64,000 bases of DNA from RBG-16-57-9 sp964462185. Lineage in GTDB: Archaea; Thermoproteota; Bathyarchaeia; TCS64. The notes beneath the pieces were generated by a model. That model saw only the letters and a list, made by a program, of their open reading frames with translations, was not told the origin of the DNA and did no database searches. The translations under genes were made by a program, and so were the position numbers. How positions within the stretch are numbered: position 1 is the first letter of the stretch; every line of letters starts with the position of its first letter. Below are positions 8,659 to 16,971 of the stretch, one piece after another. Where the stretch lies: contig CAYWWV010000005.1 in the NCBI GenBank assembly GCA_964462185.1, positions 1 through 64,000 of the forward strand, given 5' to 3'.

Positions 8659-9347
8659 TCTTTTTTCTCCTTATAACTCTTCAAAAATGCTTGGATCCTG
8701 TTGGTGAGGCCGGGGATATGGGCCTCAGCCTCGATTTTTTCAATTATGGTTGTTACTAGATCCTCCATCTCCCGGTTGGGGCCGTTGACCAGGATCCTGC
8801 CATTTTGGCCTATTATTATGTGGCAACCGGTTTCTTTGAGGATCATGTTTATCATGCTACCTTTTTTCCCTATGAGCCTGGGTATTTTGGAGGGGGTCAT
8901 GGTTACGATGAAGCCGTTCTCTAGTTTTCCCAGGTCTCTCCCCCTTATGGAGAGTATGGGGGTCCTCCTTTTGTCCAGGTCTACTATCTTGGCTGCTATG
9001 GTGTCTCCCACATCCAGGATTCGAACGAGGTTCATGTTTGTGCGGAAAGGCCTGTCGATGGCTTCGTTGACCGTTAGGATGGCCTCTTTCTCGGCCCCGA
9101 TGTCTACCTTCCATTGGCCCAGTTCGACGTCTACCACAGTTCCTATGACCACGTCCCCAACTATGGGGGTGTAGCTGGACCTTAGGGCGATTACGGAGAC
9201 TCTGCCACCTGTGTAGTCGACTAGTCCGATTCTGGTGGCGTATATCTTGCCTTCTCGGCGGTAGGTGTTGTCTCCTGCACGGGCTCTTCCCTCGTAGAGC
9301 AGGTCTCCTGGGAGGACTATGTCTCTGGACTCGAATTTAGCGCTCAT
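8655..9347 (-). CDS. rrp4: Exosome RNA-binding cap protein Rrp4
   Basis: A 230-residue cap subunit that guides RNA into the Rrp41/Rrp42 ring. It shows the three-part Rrp4 layout: an N-terminal domain with V-L-P-G-D-L-L-Y-E-G, a central S1 domain (I-G-T-V-V-D-V-E and G-D-T-I-A-A-K-I-V-D-L-D), and a C-terminal KH domain with I-P-R-L-I-G-K-K-G-S and I-I-I-G-Q-N-G-R-I-L-V. Its stop overlaps the rrp41 start by four bases. Confidence 0.96.
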   Translation of the reverse strand: MSAKFESRDIVLPGDLLYEGRARAGDNTYRREGKIYATRIGLVDYTGGRVSVIALRSSYTPIVGDVVIGTVVDVELGQWKVDIGAEKEAILTVNEAIDRPFRTNMNLVRILDVGDTIAAKIVDLDKRRTPILSIRGRDLGKLENGFIVTMTPSKIPRLIGKKGSMINMILKETGCHIIIGQNGRILVNGPNREMEDLVTTIIEKIEAEAHIPGLTNRIQAFLKSYKEKKE

Positions 9348-9356
9348 CTTGTCAAC

Positions 9357-10046
9357 CTATTCCATTATTTTGGATTCCACGTTTCCGTGGGTGTCTCTTG
9401 CTAAGGCCTCTAGGAGGTCCATCTGTCTTGCAGCTGGGACCTCTACTAGAGCAATCCAGGAACCATCGATCTGCCATTCCTCCCTAACTATCTTGGCGTG
9501 GGATTTCACTGTGCCGTAGGCCTTTCCAGTGTATTCAGCGGGGACTTTTATGGCGAGTTTCACCTTTTCGCTGCTCATGGGTAGTATGGTTCTTAGTTTT
9601 TCCACGATCTCTTGGAGTTGTTCCTCGGCTGGTTTAAAGGGGTCTATGGGGTGTCTGATCTCGTTTAAGGCGTTTTCCACCCTGGTAGGGGGGTGTGGCA
9701 GCTTTGTGCGGGGGTCTACATAGGTGGTGGAGATGAGGTGTATGATCTTTCTGCGTTTCTCCTCCACCATCTCCCTCCTCTGCTGGGTAGTCAGCAGTAG
9801 GGTTCCTTTGTCAAACATCTGCTCGGCCACCTGGAAAGGGTCGCTTGTTCCAAACACCTCCTCCAGCTTGGCCTGGGAAGCCTTGAGCCCTTTGCTAGCG
9901 TCTGTGAATATTGTGTCCACTATCAGGGCTTTCTCCACATTGGTGATCTCACCCCTCTTGTAGGCTAAGCCTTTATCGGGGTCCACCAATATCTCGAATT
10001 TCTCGCCCCCAGCATTGTAGCGGACTAGAGTGTATTCTTGGCTCAA
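9357..10046 (-). CDS. sbds: Ribosome maturation protein SDO1/SBDS
   Basis: A 229-residue SBDS protein. SBDS triggers release of aIF6 from the large ribosomal subunit together with an EF2-like GTPase. The N-terminal FYSH domain contains V-R-Y-N-A-G-G-E-K-F-E-I-L-V-D-P, the middle helical domain has R-R-E-M-V-E-E-K-R-R-K-I-I-H and P-H-P-P-T-R-V-E-N-A, and the C-terminal domain ends with the usual V-E-V-P-A strand. It lies 9 bp upstream of rrp4. Confidence 0.97.
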   Translation of the reverse strand: MSQEYTLVRYNAGGEKFEILVDPDKGLAYKRGEITNVEKALIVDTIFTDASKGLKASQAKLEEVFGTSDPFQVAEQMFDKGTLLLTTQQRREMVEEKRRKIIHLISTTYVDPRTKLPHPPTRVENALNEIRHPIDPFKPAEEQLQEIVEKLRTILPMSSEKVKLAIKVPAEYTGKAYGTVKSHAKIVREEWQIDGSWIALVEVPAARQMDLLEALARDTHGNVESKIME

Positions 10047-10059
10047 GGTGTGTTCAACT

Positions 10060-10764
10060 CTACTCGATTATTTTTTTAACTTCTGATGGGGATAAGCGTT
10101 GGAAGGTTTTTGTCTCGGTTGGGACCACGGCTACTTTTATTGTTTCGTGGTCTACTTGTTGGTCTGAGGCTGTTTTTACTGCCTCTGCAGCCAGTCTCAC
10201 TGCTTCCTCCAGAGTTAGTCCATCTGAGTATTTATCCTCTAGAAGCTTGTTTGCTTGGTCTTGGTTTCTCCCCACGGCTACGGCTTTGAACCCTCTATAG
10301 GCTCCGCTGGGGTCGGTGGTCATGACCCTTGGACCTGTGTTGTCTACACCTGCTATGATCATGGTTACTCCGAAGGGTCTTACGCCGGCGTGTTGGGTGT
10401 ACACCTGGTTTAGGTCTCCTATTCTCCGGGCCAGCCCCTCTACGTCTAGGGGTTCGTCGTAGAGGAGTCTGTTGCTCTGACAGTAGATTCTTGCTTGGCC
10501 GATGAGTATCCTGGCGTCGCTGCTTAGGCCTGAGATGGCGCTGGCTACATGGTCGTCTAACTGGTATATTTTTCTGAAGTAATCTGGGTCTTCCAACTCG
10601 CTTTCTGGGGTTTCGTTGGCTGCTAGAACTGCTCCTTGAGGGCTTGAAACGCCGGCTATGGGTGCTCCTCGTTTCACCAGCTCGAGGGCGTACTCCACCT
10701 GGTATAGGCGTCCCTCGGGGGAGAATATGGTGATGGCTCGGTCATAGGCTCTTGGCATGAACAT
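10060..10764 (-). CDS. psmA: Proteasome subunit alpha
   Basis: A 234-residue alpha subunit of the 20S proteasome, forming the outer rings that gate substrate entry. The start shows A-Y-D-R-A-I-T-I-F-S-P-E-G-R-L-Y-Q-V-E-Y-A, the alpha-type signature that includes the gate YDR motif. R-P-F-G-V-T-M-I-I-A-G-V-D near residue 125 and a lysine-rich C-terminal helix are also typical. It is the first gene of the operon psmA-sbds-rrp4-rrp41-rrp42-rpl37ae-pcc1. A GAGGAAG SD-like sequence precedes the ATG. The beta subunit is not in the window. Confidence 0.97.
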   Translation of the reverse strand: MFMPRAYDRAITIFSPEGRLYQVEYALELVKRGAPIAGVSSPQGAVLAANETPESELEDPDYFRKIYQLDDHVASAISGLSSDARILIGQARIYCQSNRLLYDEPLDVEGLARRIGDLNQVYTQHAGVRPFGVTMIIAGVDNTGPRVMTTDPSGAYRGFKAVAVGRNQDQANKLLEDKYSDGLTLEEAVRLAAEAVKTASDQQVDHETIKVAVVPTETKTFQRLSPSEVKKIIE

Positions 10765-10836
10765 TTGGATTCTTCCTCACGCTTCTCCAGTATTACACGT
10801 ATTAACAAAGACTAAGGTAAAAAGGTATATGTGGTT

Positions 10837-10915
10837 TGGCGCCCTGGCCGGGATTTGAACCCGGGATCGCTCGGGTGACAGCCGAGCATACTGGGCCGGA
10901 CTATACTACCAGGGC
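10837..10915 (-). tRNA. tRNA-Asp (anticodon GTC)
   Basis: The minus strand folds as a complete tRNA of 79 nt including an encoded CCA. The acceptor stem is GCCCTGG pairing with CCAGGGC, the discriminator is G, and the anticodon stem CTCGG/CCGAG closes a seven-base loop CTGTCAC with anticodon GTC. The T arm contains GGTTCAAATCC. No intron is seen. A G discriminator agrees with tRNA-Asp identity. Confidence 0.96.
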
Positions 10916-10960
10916 TGGTGGGAGCATTTTCCCTCTTCTATCGTATTAAGCTTTACGGCG

Positions 10961-11412
10961 TTAAGCCTTGTAGTTTTTGGCGATGAGCATGGTTGCTGTG
11001 AGGAATATGTTGGAGATGTTCCTCAGTTCCTCTGTGAANNNNNNNNNNNNNNNNNNNNNNNNNNNNNNNNNNNNNNNNNNNNNNNNNNNNNNNNNNNNNN
11101 NNNNNNNNNNNNNNNNNNNNNNNNNNNNNNNNNNNNNNTGAGCATGGTTGCTGTGAGGAATATGTTGGAGATGTTCCTCAGTTCCTCTGTGAATTTCTTG
11201 AGGGTGGACATGTCCTCTGTCTCCACCTTTATAATGGCGTCGTATTCGCCGTATATGAGGTCTACCCGCTGGACGTGGGGTAGTTTGGCTAACATCTGAC
11301 AGGTTTCATCCTCTGTGCCTGTTTTGATGTTCATCATGATGTAGGCTTCCACACTCGTGTGCACATCTAGGCTGCTGTTCTTGGGGCTCATCTTTTTTAA
11401 AGCACCAGACAC
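10961..11412 (-). CDS. Lrp/AsnC-type ligand-binding domain protein (split by the assembly gap)
   Basis: A stand-alone RAM/AsnC_trans_reg domain without a DNA-binding part, the kind that binds amino acids and pairs with Lrp regulators. The readable part contains V-E-A-Y-I-M-M-N-I-K-T-G, then L-P-H-V-Q-R-V-D-L-I-Y-G-E-Y-D-A-I-I-K-V-E, the classic domain core. The N run at 11039-11138 breaks the frame, but the 55 bases before the gap repeat those after it, so the true gene simply continues from one copy into the left copy and ends I-A-K-N-Y-K-A at the TAA at 10961-10963. A TATA-like GCTTTAAAAA at about 11396-11404 suggests the real start is the GTG at 11352, giving about 78 residues, the normal size for this family. 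Confidence 0.8.
10984..11193. other. Scaffold gap of 100 N with duplicated flanks
   Basis: Bases 11039-11138 are N. The 55 bases ending at 11038 are identical to the 55 bases starting at 11139. This is the pattern of two overlapping contig ends joined by an arbitrary 100-N spacer without merging. The true sequence probably lacks both the gap and one copy, so coordinates downstream are inflated by about 155 bases. Confidence 0.9.
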
Positions 11413-11770
11413 CTAGACACCTACGCTATTAAAAAGGTTATTCACAAAGGTCTCAACTCCTTTGATATTGGTTTTGCTTATATTGGAGGAATGGAGGGTT
11501 TTTTGTTGGATGTTCAGGGAGCGGCAGCGGGTGGGAGGTTGAAGCGCAGGTTGGAGAAGGAGCGGAACCGCCAGCTGGAGTGTTGATGGAGGTGAGGCGT
11601 AAACGGGACAAACTGCGACGCCTGCTCCCAATATCAAAATCTTCTTCGCGTCCATTCTCACCGAGTAAAGGTCGGGTATACTTTATATAAAAGTTGCATG
11701 TGCACAAAATTCTTATCGAACAAGGGGAATTAATATCCGATAACATCGATTAATACGAGGTGAATCTGCC
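11413..11770. other. Intergenic stretch with only short doubtful ORFs and a bidirectional TATA-like box
   Basis: TTTATATAAAAG at about 11680-11691 could serve either strand. On the minus strand it lies about 28 nt before an ATG at 11655 opening a frame of about 80 codons with a hydrophobic start (M-D-A-K-K-I-L-I-L-G-A-G) that then loses protein-like character. On the plus strand two short frames (11491-11586 with GGAGG upstream, then an overlapping ATG at 11587) encode Arg/Lys-rich peptides. None resembles a known family; this may be relic sequence. Confidence 0.35.
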
Positions 11771-12466
11771 TTGCATAAGAAAATCGGCATCCTGGGAGGA
11801 TTAACCCCGGAATCCACGGTCACCTACTATCAACACATCGTCAGAAGATATCAAGAGCTTTTCGGTGACCACAGCTACCCGGAGATAATCATCTACAGCG
11901 TGAGTTTCCAGAAATTCGAGAACTGGATGGAAGAAGAAGATTGGGAAAGCATAGAGAAGGCGCTTCTCAGCTGCCTGGAAAGCCTCAGCGCTGCAGGGGC
12001 GGACTTCGCCATCATCGCCACGAACACCATGCACATAGTCTTCGACAAACTACAAGAACAATCACCAATCCCTCTAATCAGCATCATCGAAACGACCGCC
12101 GAGGCCATTGAAAGGGAGGGCGTGAACACGGTAGGCCTGCTGGGGACAAGATTCACCATGGAGAAGCCCTTCTACAGAGAGGAGCTGGAGAGACGGGGGA
12201 TCACAGTCCTAGTACCGGAAAAGGTGGACAGGGATTACATAAGCAGGGTCATCTTCGAAGAGCTTTCAAGGGGCATACTCCGCCCCAGATCAAGAGAAAG
12301 ATTCCTCAAAATCATAGAGGGGTTGATGCGAAGAGGGGCGCAGGGCATCGTACTTGGCTGCACTGAAATACCGCTACTAGTGACTCCGGAGCACACCTCG
12401 GTGAAACTCTTCGACACTGCAACCCTTCACGCGGAGAAGGCTCTAGAATACGCAATACAACATTAG
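11771..12466 (+). CDS. Aspartate/glutamate racemase family protein
   Basis: A 231-residue two-domain racemase of the Asp/Glu/hydantoin superfamily. The start I-G-I-L-G-G-L-T-P-E-S-T and A-T-N-T-M-H near residue 80 match the broad-specificity branch in which the first catalytic cysteine is a threonine (YgeA type), while the second cysteine is kept in L-G-C-T-E-I-P-L-L. These enzymes epimerise amino acids such as homoserine or aspartate by proton transfer. The start is a TTG. It stands alone, with a decayed methyltransferase gene after it. The substrate is not known; a D-amino-acid role fits the D-aminoacylase at 2.8 kb. Confidence 0.85.
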   Translation: MHKKIGILGGLTPESTVTYYQHIVRRYQELFGDHSYPEIIIYSVSFQKFENWMEEEDWESIEKALLSCLESLSAAGADFAIIATNTMHIVFDKLQEQSPIPLISIIETTAEAIEREGVNTVGLLGTRFTMEKPFYREELERRGITVLVPEKVDRDYISRVIFEELSRGILRPRSRERFLKIIEGLMRRGAQGIVLGCTEIPLLVTPEHTSVKLFDTATLHAEKALEYAIQH

Positions 12467-12530
12467 CTGTCACACTGAAACCTGCGTATAATAACTGTGG
12501 AGAAGATAGATTAGCTAAGGGATAGAACAT

Positions 12531-13242
12531 ATGAAAAGTACGCGTGAAATCATAGAAATCTTCGAAAATGCATCGGCATCCTATGATTAATGGTACGGTA
12601 AGCCCGTCGGTGTCTACGCTTTCCGTTCAGAACTCGTTGGGCTAGAGGCCCTGTTACCCCATTCAGGGTTAGGCATCGATATAGGAGCTGGCACTGGCAT
12701 CTTCGCCAAATATCTCTCAACAGATGAGAGAAGTGTAGTATGCTTAGACCCCTCCTCGGGCATGCTCAAAGAAGCGAAAAAGAGGAATTTACCATTCGAT
12801 CATAGCGACGGCTGAAGCCTCACCTATAAGGCGTGGAAGCCTAGAATTTGCCTACATGGTCACAGTGTTGGAGTTCCTGCCAGAACCGTTAAAGGCGCTA
12901 TGCTCGGTAGGCCAAATCCTCAGAGAAGATGCACCTCTAGTGATTCTGCTGATCAATCGGGATAGTTCTTGGGGAGAGCATTATTCCAAACTCGCAGAAA
13001 AAGGAGACCATATCTTTAGAAGGGCAATGCTATACACGCTTAGTGAGGTTTCCTCCTTTCTGAAGGAAGCGGGCTTTGAGCCTGTGGAGTCGGTGGGCAC
13101 GCTAACTAGCTCTCCTGATGAGACTAAGGAGGAATACCAACTTGTCCCGATCAGGCGGGGCGTCGGAGTAATCCTCATCAAGGCCAAAAAGGCACTTTCA
13201 GATACAGATAGCTCCCACCTGACTCAAGTGCGGACACAGTAA
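12531..13242 (+). pseudogene. SAM-dependent methyltransferase, broken by a stop and a frameshift
   Basis: From the ATG at 12531 the frame reads as a class I methyltransferase N-terminus but has a TAA at 12588-12590 in the place of a sense codon (A-S-Y-D-stop-W-Y-G-K-P). It continues through G-I-D-I-G-A-G-T-G-I-F (SAM-binding motif I) and C-L-D-P-S to L-P-F-D near 12800, meets a TGA at 12813-12815, and the homology shifts frame into A-E-A-S-P-I-R-R-G-S-L-E-F and then M-V-T-V-L-E-F-L-P, the post-motif II region, running to 13242. Two independent lesions make a sequencing error less likely. The original substrate is unknown; the fold resembles UbiE-like small-molecule methyltransferases. Confidence 0.85.
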
Positions 13243-13272
13243 TGTTATCTTGCTCCGCGTTTATATCAATAC

Positions 13273-13623
13273 ATGATCAAAATGAAAGGTAAGAGTTCTC
13301 GCAAGGATTTGAAGGTGATAGTTCAGTTCACAACCTCTCCACTTGGGGAGGGAGTGAGCGTCTTTAGATTCGTGGCCGAGGCCTTGAAGGAAGTGGAGAG
13401 GTCGGGTCTGAGGTACCAGCTGACACCTATGGCGACGGTCCTGGAGGCTGATACGGTGGAGGAGGCTTTTGAGGTGATCTTGAAAGCTCATGAAGCTGTT
13501 TTCCGGGCTGGGGCGAAGAGGGTTGTGACCGATATTAAGATTGACGATAGAAGAGATGAGCCTCGGAGGATGGAGGATAAGGTCGAGAAAGTGAAGAGAC
13601 AGTTAGACGAGAAAATGCTTTAA
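13273..13623 (+). CDS. MTH1187-family thiamine-binding protein
   Basis: A small alpha-beta protein of up to 116 residues. The core K-V-I-V-Q-F-T-T-S-P-L-G-E-G-V-S-V, L-T-P-M-A-T-V-L-E, and the C-terminal R-V-V-T-D-I-K-I-D-D-R-R-D strand identify the MTH1187/YkoF-like family, members of which have been shown or suggested to bind thiamine or a related ligand. The ATG at 13273 lies only 10 nt after a TATA-like GTTTATATC, so the TTG at 13309 (104 residues, the usual family length) may be the true start. Given the TPP riboswitch and thiT gene at 21 kb, a thiamine link is plausible but inferred. Confidence 0.85.
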   Translation: MIKMKGKSSRKDLKVIVQFTTSPLGEGVSVFRFVAEALKEVERSGLRYQLTPMATVLEADTVEEAFEVILKAHEAVFRAGAKRVVTDIKIDDRRDEPRRMEDKVEKVKRQLDEKML

Positions 13624-13815
13624 TCGTTATCTGCTTGAAAAGGTTGGATGGCGAATCTGGGCAAAGTCCATCGTCGTAGTTTATACCCCGGTGTAACTCG
13701 TTATTATACTCAAGTAAAACTATCCGATGCTTCGATCTTTTTACGAATAGATGATGGTCCTCGAATAAACCATAATGGATCAACTTCCAGTTATGAGTGT
13801 TGTAGAGCATCCATC

Positions 13816-14586
13816 TTATTTGGCCCTGTAAGTTACAAACTTGGCGGCTTGTCTCAGTTGAGGCGTGCCGCCTCCCTCCCCTATGATCTGCATAGCTCTA
13901 TCTGGATGAAAAATTCTGACTCCTCCGATGAAGCTGACCCCCTTTTTGAATAGTGGGTCAGGGATGCAGCTGGCGGTTGGACCCACCAAAGCCACCCTTC
14001 TCGCGTTCTCTGCGAGTTCTAAGAGGCGATCTACAGTGCCGTTGGCGAGGGAGCTTCCCGTTATGATCACGATATCCGCTTCTGGGAGTATCTCCTCGCA
14101 GGCGGTATCTGGAAGTATCCCTTTCTCGCGTTGGAACCCACGCTCAAAAATATACAACTGCTTTGCTTTGGAGTTTAAAATGGGTGTGAAAGGTTTGATG
14201 AGCCCGACTAGAGCCACAACTTCCTCGCGACCTACTTCGAGGATGTCGATGAGGTTTCTCTCCTCGAAGGCGTATCTATCGGGGTGGATTTCAAAGACAA
14301 TTTGTGAGAGCGCGTTCATCGTTGCTATGCCGATCACACGTTCTCCAAGGTCCCAAGAACTAGTCAGGCTTAGGAGGTCTAAAGCAGGTCTACCAGCAAG
14401 CGTCCCAGCTTGCTTGATTATCTTGCAGCAGGTTGTCGCCATCTCGGAGAGGAGGCTGTGGCACACCCCCATCTGTCCTCCCTCCAGCTTAACGCCCGTG
14501 TATCCCAACCCTAAACACACCCTATCGATTCGGATGTCCTCGATGTTGGGAACGTTATGGATGAGAAGGTCTACCACCTCCTTCAC
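13816..14586 (-). CDS. DUF4213/DUF364 protein (putative heavy-metal chelation domain)
   Basis: A 256-residue protein with the two-domain layout of this family: an N-terminal DUF4213 part with I-D-R-V-C-L-G-L-G-Y-T-G-V-K and G-E-R-V-I-G-I-A-T-M-N-A-L-S, and a C-terminal Rossmann-like DUF364 part with V-V-A-L-V-G-L, A-D-I-V-I-I-T-G-S-S-L-A-N-G-T and L-V-G-P-T-A-S-C-I-P-D-P-L-F. The family is found near metal or molybdenum genes and its biochemical activity is not established. No metal-uptake partner sits directly beside it, though a ZIP transporter lies 1 kb away. Confidence 0.82.
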   Translation of the reverse strand: MKEVVDLLIHNVPNIEDIRIDRVCLGLGYTGVKLEGGQMGVCHSLLSEMATTCCKIIKQAGTLAGRPALDLLSLTSSWDLGERVIGIATMNALSQIVFEIHPDRYAFEERNLIDILEVGREEVVALVGLIKPFTPILNSKAKQLYIFERGFQREKGILPDTACEEILPEADIVIITGSSLANGTVDRLLELAENARRVALVGPTASCIPDPLFKKGVSFIGGVRIFHPDRAMQIIGEGGGTPQLRQAAKFVTYRAK

Positions 14587-14689
14587 TACTGTGGTGATCT
14601 GTCTTCACCTCCCATGAAGTATGTTAAACATAGGTAACAAAGAAGCGTTTTAATGTTCTTGTAGGGCAGAGGAAACATAGACCATTCCT

Positions 14690-15300
14690 TCAGAGAACGA
14701 CTAGAAGTATCCATATGTTTAGCCTACGATCTTTATCGTGCCATCTATGGCTTATATATAGTTGGCTCCGAAGGCTTCTTTGAGTAGTCTCCGCTAGGTA
14801 GCCGCTGCAGTCGCAGGGAGTCCCCTTCCTAATATTTAACTCCTTTATCTGAAAGAGGATGCGGTTTATCTCTTCCTCTGGTTTAGAGGCGAGGTGTATT
14901 TCTTCTCCAGTGAGCTCCTTTCCCGTTTTACGATGTTTACAATCCTGGGATGGGCGCAGCTAGTGACCAGCACCAACCCTCGTCGCCACCATAAGAGGTT
15001 GCTCCTTTATGGCTCTTCATGGGACGCCTGCCGCCGCGACGTAATCATGGACCTTGACCGTCTCACACACCTCCCCTACCACGCCTCCACGCCTCTCCAC
15101 ATCAGCCTTAAAGTTAGAAGGGAAGGAGGCTGTGAGAAAGCCCGTTAAGGTGTTATTTTGTTTTAGTACGGCGTTTAGGCTTCTGGTGTGGTTGCTGTGG
15201 ATGTGGGTGGGGGGGGGCGGCTTGTATGCTTCTTACGTCGACGCCCTGCTTAGCCATGTTCTCGGATGGGCGTCTTATGTCTTCGGTGGTGTCGAAGAGG
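14690..15300 (-). pseudogene. Decayed protein-coding gene of unrecognised family
   Basis: On the minus strand one reading frame from about 15215 to 14690 looks like protein (H-I-H-S-N-H-T-R-S-L, then G-F-L-T-A-S-F-P-S-N-F, V-A-T-R-V-G-A-G-H, T-G-E-E-I-H-L-A-S-K-P-E-E-E-I and C-D-C-S-G-Y-L). It is interrupted by TGA at 15017-15019 and TAG at 14960-14962. Both stops sit where a TGG tryptophan would read naturally (G-V-P-stop-R-A and G-A-G-H-stop-L-R), as if each arose by one G-to-A change. Upstream, the frame slips at a run of nine C (about 15209-15217) and seems to continue as F-D-T-T-E-D-I-R-R-P-S. I do not recognise the family. Confidence 0.65.
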
Positions 15301-15481
15301 GCTTTGGAGTCGTTTTGGGGGATAGGGTAGGAGAAGCTCTAGGCAGTTCTCAGCATCGGGTCGAGGGGTTGTTGTAGAGGAGGGGTAGAGTTTCATCGCT
15401 TTTCAAGTTTGAGCTGCCCTTCATTAGAGGGGTTTCTAGCTGGCCTAGATATAGATTTGATGTGGTAGATGGCCAAGACTG

Positions 15482-15562
15482 ATGGCGATAAGAGTGAAAG
15501 CCAAAAAGAAGAGGTTTCTGTTATTCACCTTTGTATTGGTGGTCGGGTTCCTTTATTTGTGA
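15482..15562 (+). CDS. Possible 26-residue single-span membrane peptide
   Basis: An ATG at 15482 opens a 26-codon frame with a basic head (R-V-K-A-K-K-K-R) followed by a hydrophobic stretch of about 14 residues, ending in TGA. The charge pattern fits an N-in membrane anchor. It is too short for a family match and could be chance or a gene relic. No clear SD is seen. It converges on the ZIP transporter gene. Confidence 0.25.
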   Translation: MAIRVKAKKKRFLLFTFVLVVGFLYL

Positions 15563-15576
15563 TAGCGGTTTTTCCG

Positions 15577-16326
15577 TCATAGCATTCTTATTCCAAGCAT
15601 GAGCAGTATCCCTGTTATGAATGTGAAGAAGTGCACCAAGTTTCTCCCGACTCTTTCTTTATGCTTTATTTCAGGAATCAGATCAGAGGCGGCTATATAG
15701 ATGAAGTTCCCCGCCGCAAATGGCAGCATATGAACGGCGGCGCTCCCTATAAAGGTGGAGAGATAGTATCCCACCACCCCTCCGATGATCACCGTGATCG
15801 CCGATGCGTAGTTCCAGATTAGGGCATTACGTTTTTGAAAGCCGCCGTAGACCAGTACGCCGAAGTCCCCTATCTCTTGGGGAATCTCGTGCAAGGCTAT
15901 GGCGAGGAATGTGACTATTCCCACGTTGAAGCTGATCATGAAGGAACCAGCGATTACCAGTCCGTCGATGAAGTTGTGCACTATATCGGAGATCAGAACT
16001 AGATAGGAGACCGGTTTCTTCTGATGTATACCAGAGTGGTCATGGTACCATGCGATGAACTGTTCCAAGATGAAGAAGGTACAGAAGCCTAAGAGGAGGT
16101 ATGCGAAGAGGTTTGTGGTGGCTGATGGATCGGATCCCACTTTAGAGATGGATTCGGGAAGTAGGTGGAAGAATGCTCCGCCCATCAGGCCTCCGGCGGA
16201 TAGAGCCACGAGGATCAGTAGGATGTCATCCAACGTCTCTTCTCTTAGAAATAGGGTTAGAGATCCGATCCAGGCTATCAGACTTATGATAAATGTGGAT
16301 CCGATTATCCAAAATAAGGGGTTCAT
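15577..16326 (-). CDS. ZIP-family divalent metal transporter
   Basis: A 249-residue ZIP (zinc/iron permease) protein when started at the ATG at 16326, with about eight hydrophobic segments. The histidine-rich metal path is visible: H-L-L-P-E in the early part, a loop with Y-H-D-H-S-G-I-H, H-N-F-I-D-G-L in helix IV and H-E-I-P-Q-E in helix V, which form the binuclear metal site. It imports metal into the cytoplasm. The frame is open up to an ATG at 16425, which would add 33 residues and overlap the upstream regulator gene by 38 bp; the internal ATG matches the usual start of the family better. Confidence 0.9.
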   Translation of the reverse strand: MNPLFWIIGSTFIISLIAWIGSLTLFLREETLDDILLILVALSAGGLMGGAFFHLLPESISKVGSDPSATTNLFAYLLLGFCTFFILEQFIAWYHDHSGIHQKKPVSYLVLISDIVHNFIDGLVIAGSFMISFNVGIVTFLAIALHEIPQEIGDFGVLVYGGFQKRNALIWNYASAITVIIGGVVGYYLSTFIGSAAVHMLPFAAGNFIYIAASDLIPEIKHKERVGRNLVHFFTFITGILLMLGIRML

Positions 16327-16387
16327 CGATTGAACAACCTTCGGGTGTTTACTTGCGACACTGCGCTTTAAGAATCTATAGTTTTTT

Positions 16388-16957
16388 TCAATCGCCTTCG
16401 AGTGGAGATCCTGGCTCATACTCAACCACTGTAAGGCCTGCGACCATCGTCCTAGTGATCTCAGGGTTGAAGGGGATTTTGCTGATGGTGTAGTTGGCTA
16501 GTATTCGTCCTGTTTGGGTTAGGGTTACGGGTACGCCTTTATGGTCCTTGGTTCCTGCGTGTATTAGTTGGGCTTCTCTCAGCCTGTTGAGGTTCCATCT
16601 GACTGTGGATTCTGGTATGCCTAGTTCTTTGCTGAGTTGTTTGATGAGGTTGGTGTAGACCTCTTTCTCCCGGTATTTGGTTGTGAGCCATTCAAGTATG
16701 GTTTGTTGTTTGGGGTTTAGCCGTGTTTGGGCTGCGGCTTGGAGGGCTTTGTCCAGCTGGTGCAGCCTGTTTCTGTGGAGCCTCACCTTCTCCTCTAACC
16801 GTTGTAGTGTTTGGAGGAGGTTCTTTAGGTTGGGTTGGGGGGTTGCTTGTTTGGAGAGCTTGGCGATCTCGCGTTTTATCTCTTGGATGTTTCTCAGGAT
16901 TTCGCCTAGCTCGGGGGTTGGGTTCAGTTCTTCTTTATGGGATGAGAATATACACAC
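16388..16957 (-). CDS. Winged-helix transcription regulator with N-terminal coiled coil
   Basis: A 189-residue protein. Residues 15-75 form a predicted coiled coil (heptads in E-I-L-R-N-I-Q-E-I-K-R-E-I and L-Q-R-L-E-E-K-V-R-L). Residues 80-150 form a winged helix with Q-Q-T-I-L-E-W-L, L-G-I-P-E-S-T-V-R-W-N-L-N-R-L-R-E as recognition helix and a wing ending L-T-Q-T-G-R-I-L. The start is a GTG. A perfect 8-bp inverted repeat lies about 15-36 bp upstream and may be its own operator. It could regulate the ZIP gene that follows, but no metal-binding motif is visible in it. Confidence 0.78.
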   Translation of the reverse strand: MCIFSSHKEELNPTPELGEILRNIQEIKREIAKLSKQATPQPNLKNLLQTLQRLEEKVRLHRNRLHQLDKALQAAAQTRLNPKQQTILEWLTTKYREKEVYTNLIKQLSKELGIPESTVRWNLNRLREAQLIHAGTKDHKGVPVTLTQTGRILANYTISKIPFNPEITRTMVAGLTVVEYEPGSPLEGD

Positions 16958-16971
16958 CTGTCATGTTTACA

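Noticed and set aside
11491..11650. Two Arg/Lys-rich short frames with a GGAGG site as real genes
   Set aside because: They are 31 and about 36 codons long, change frame at the overlap and match nothing recognised. Kept only as part of the intergenic note.
14940..15040. The TGA and TAG in the decayed minus-strand gene as selenocysteine or pyrrolysine
   Set aside because: Both stops sit where TGG tryptophan fits best, a homopolymer slip is also present upstream, and no SECIS-like element or Pyl genes are seen in the window. Decay is simpler.
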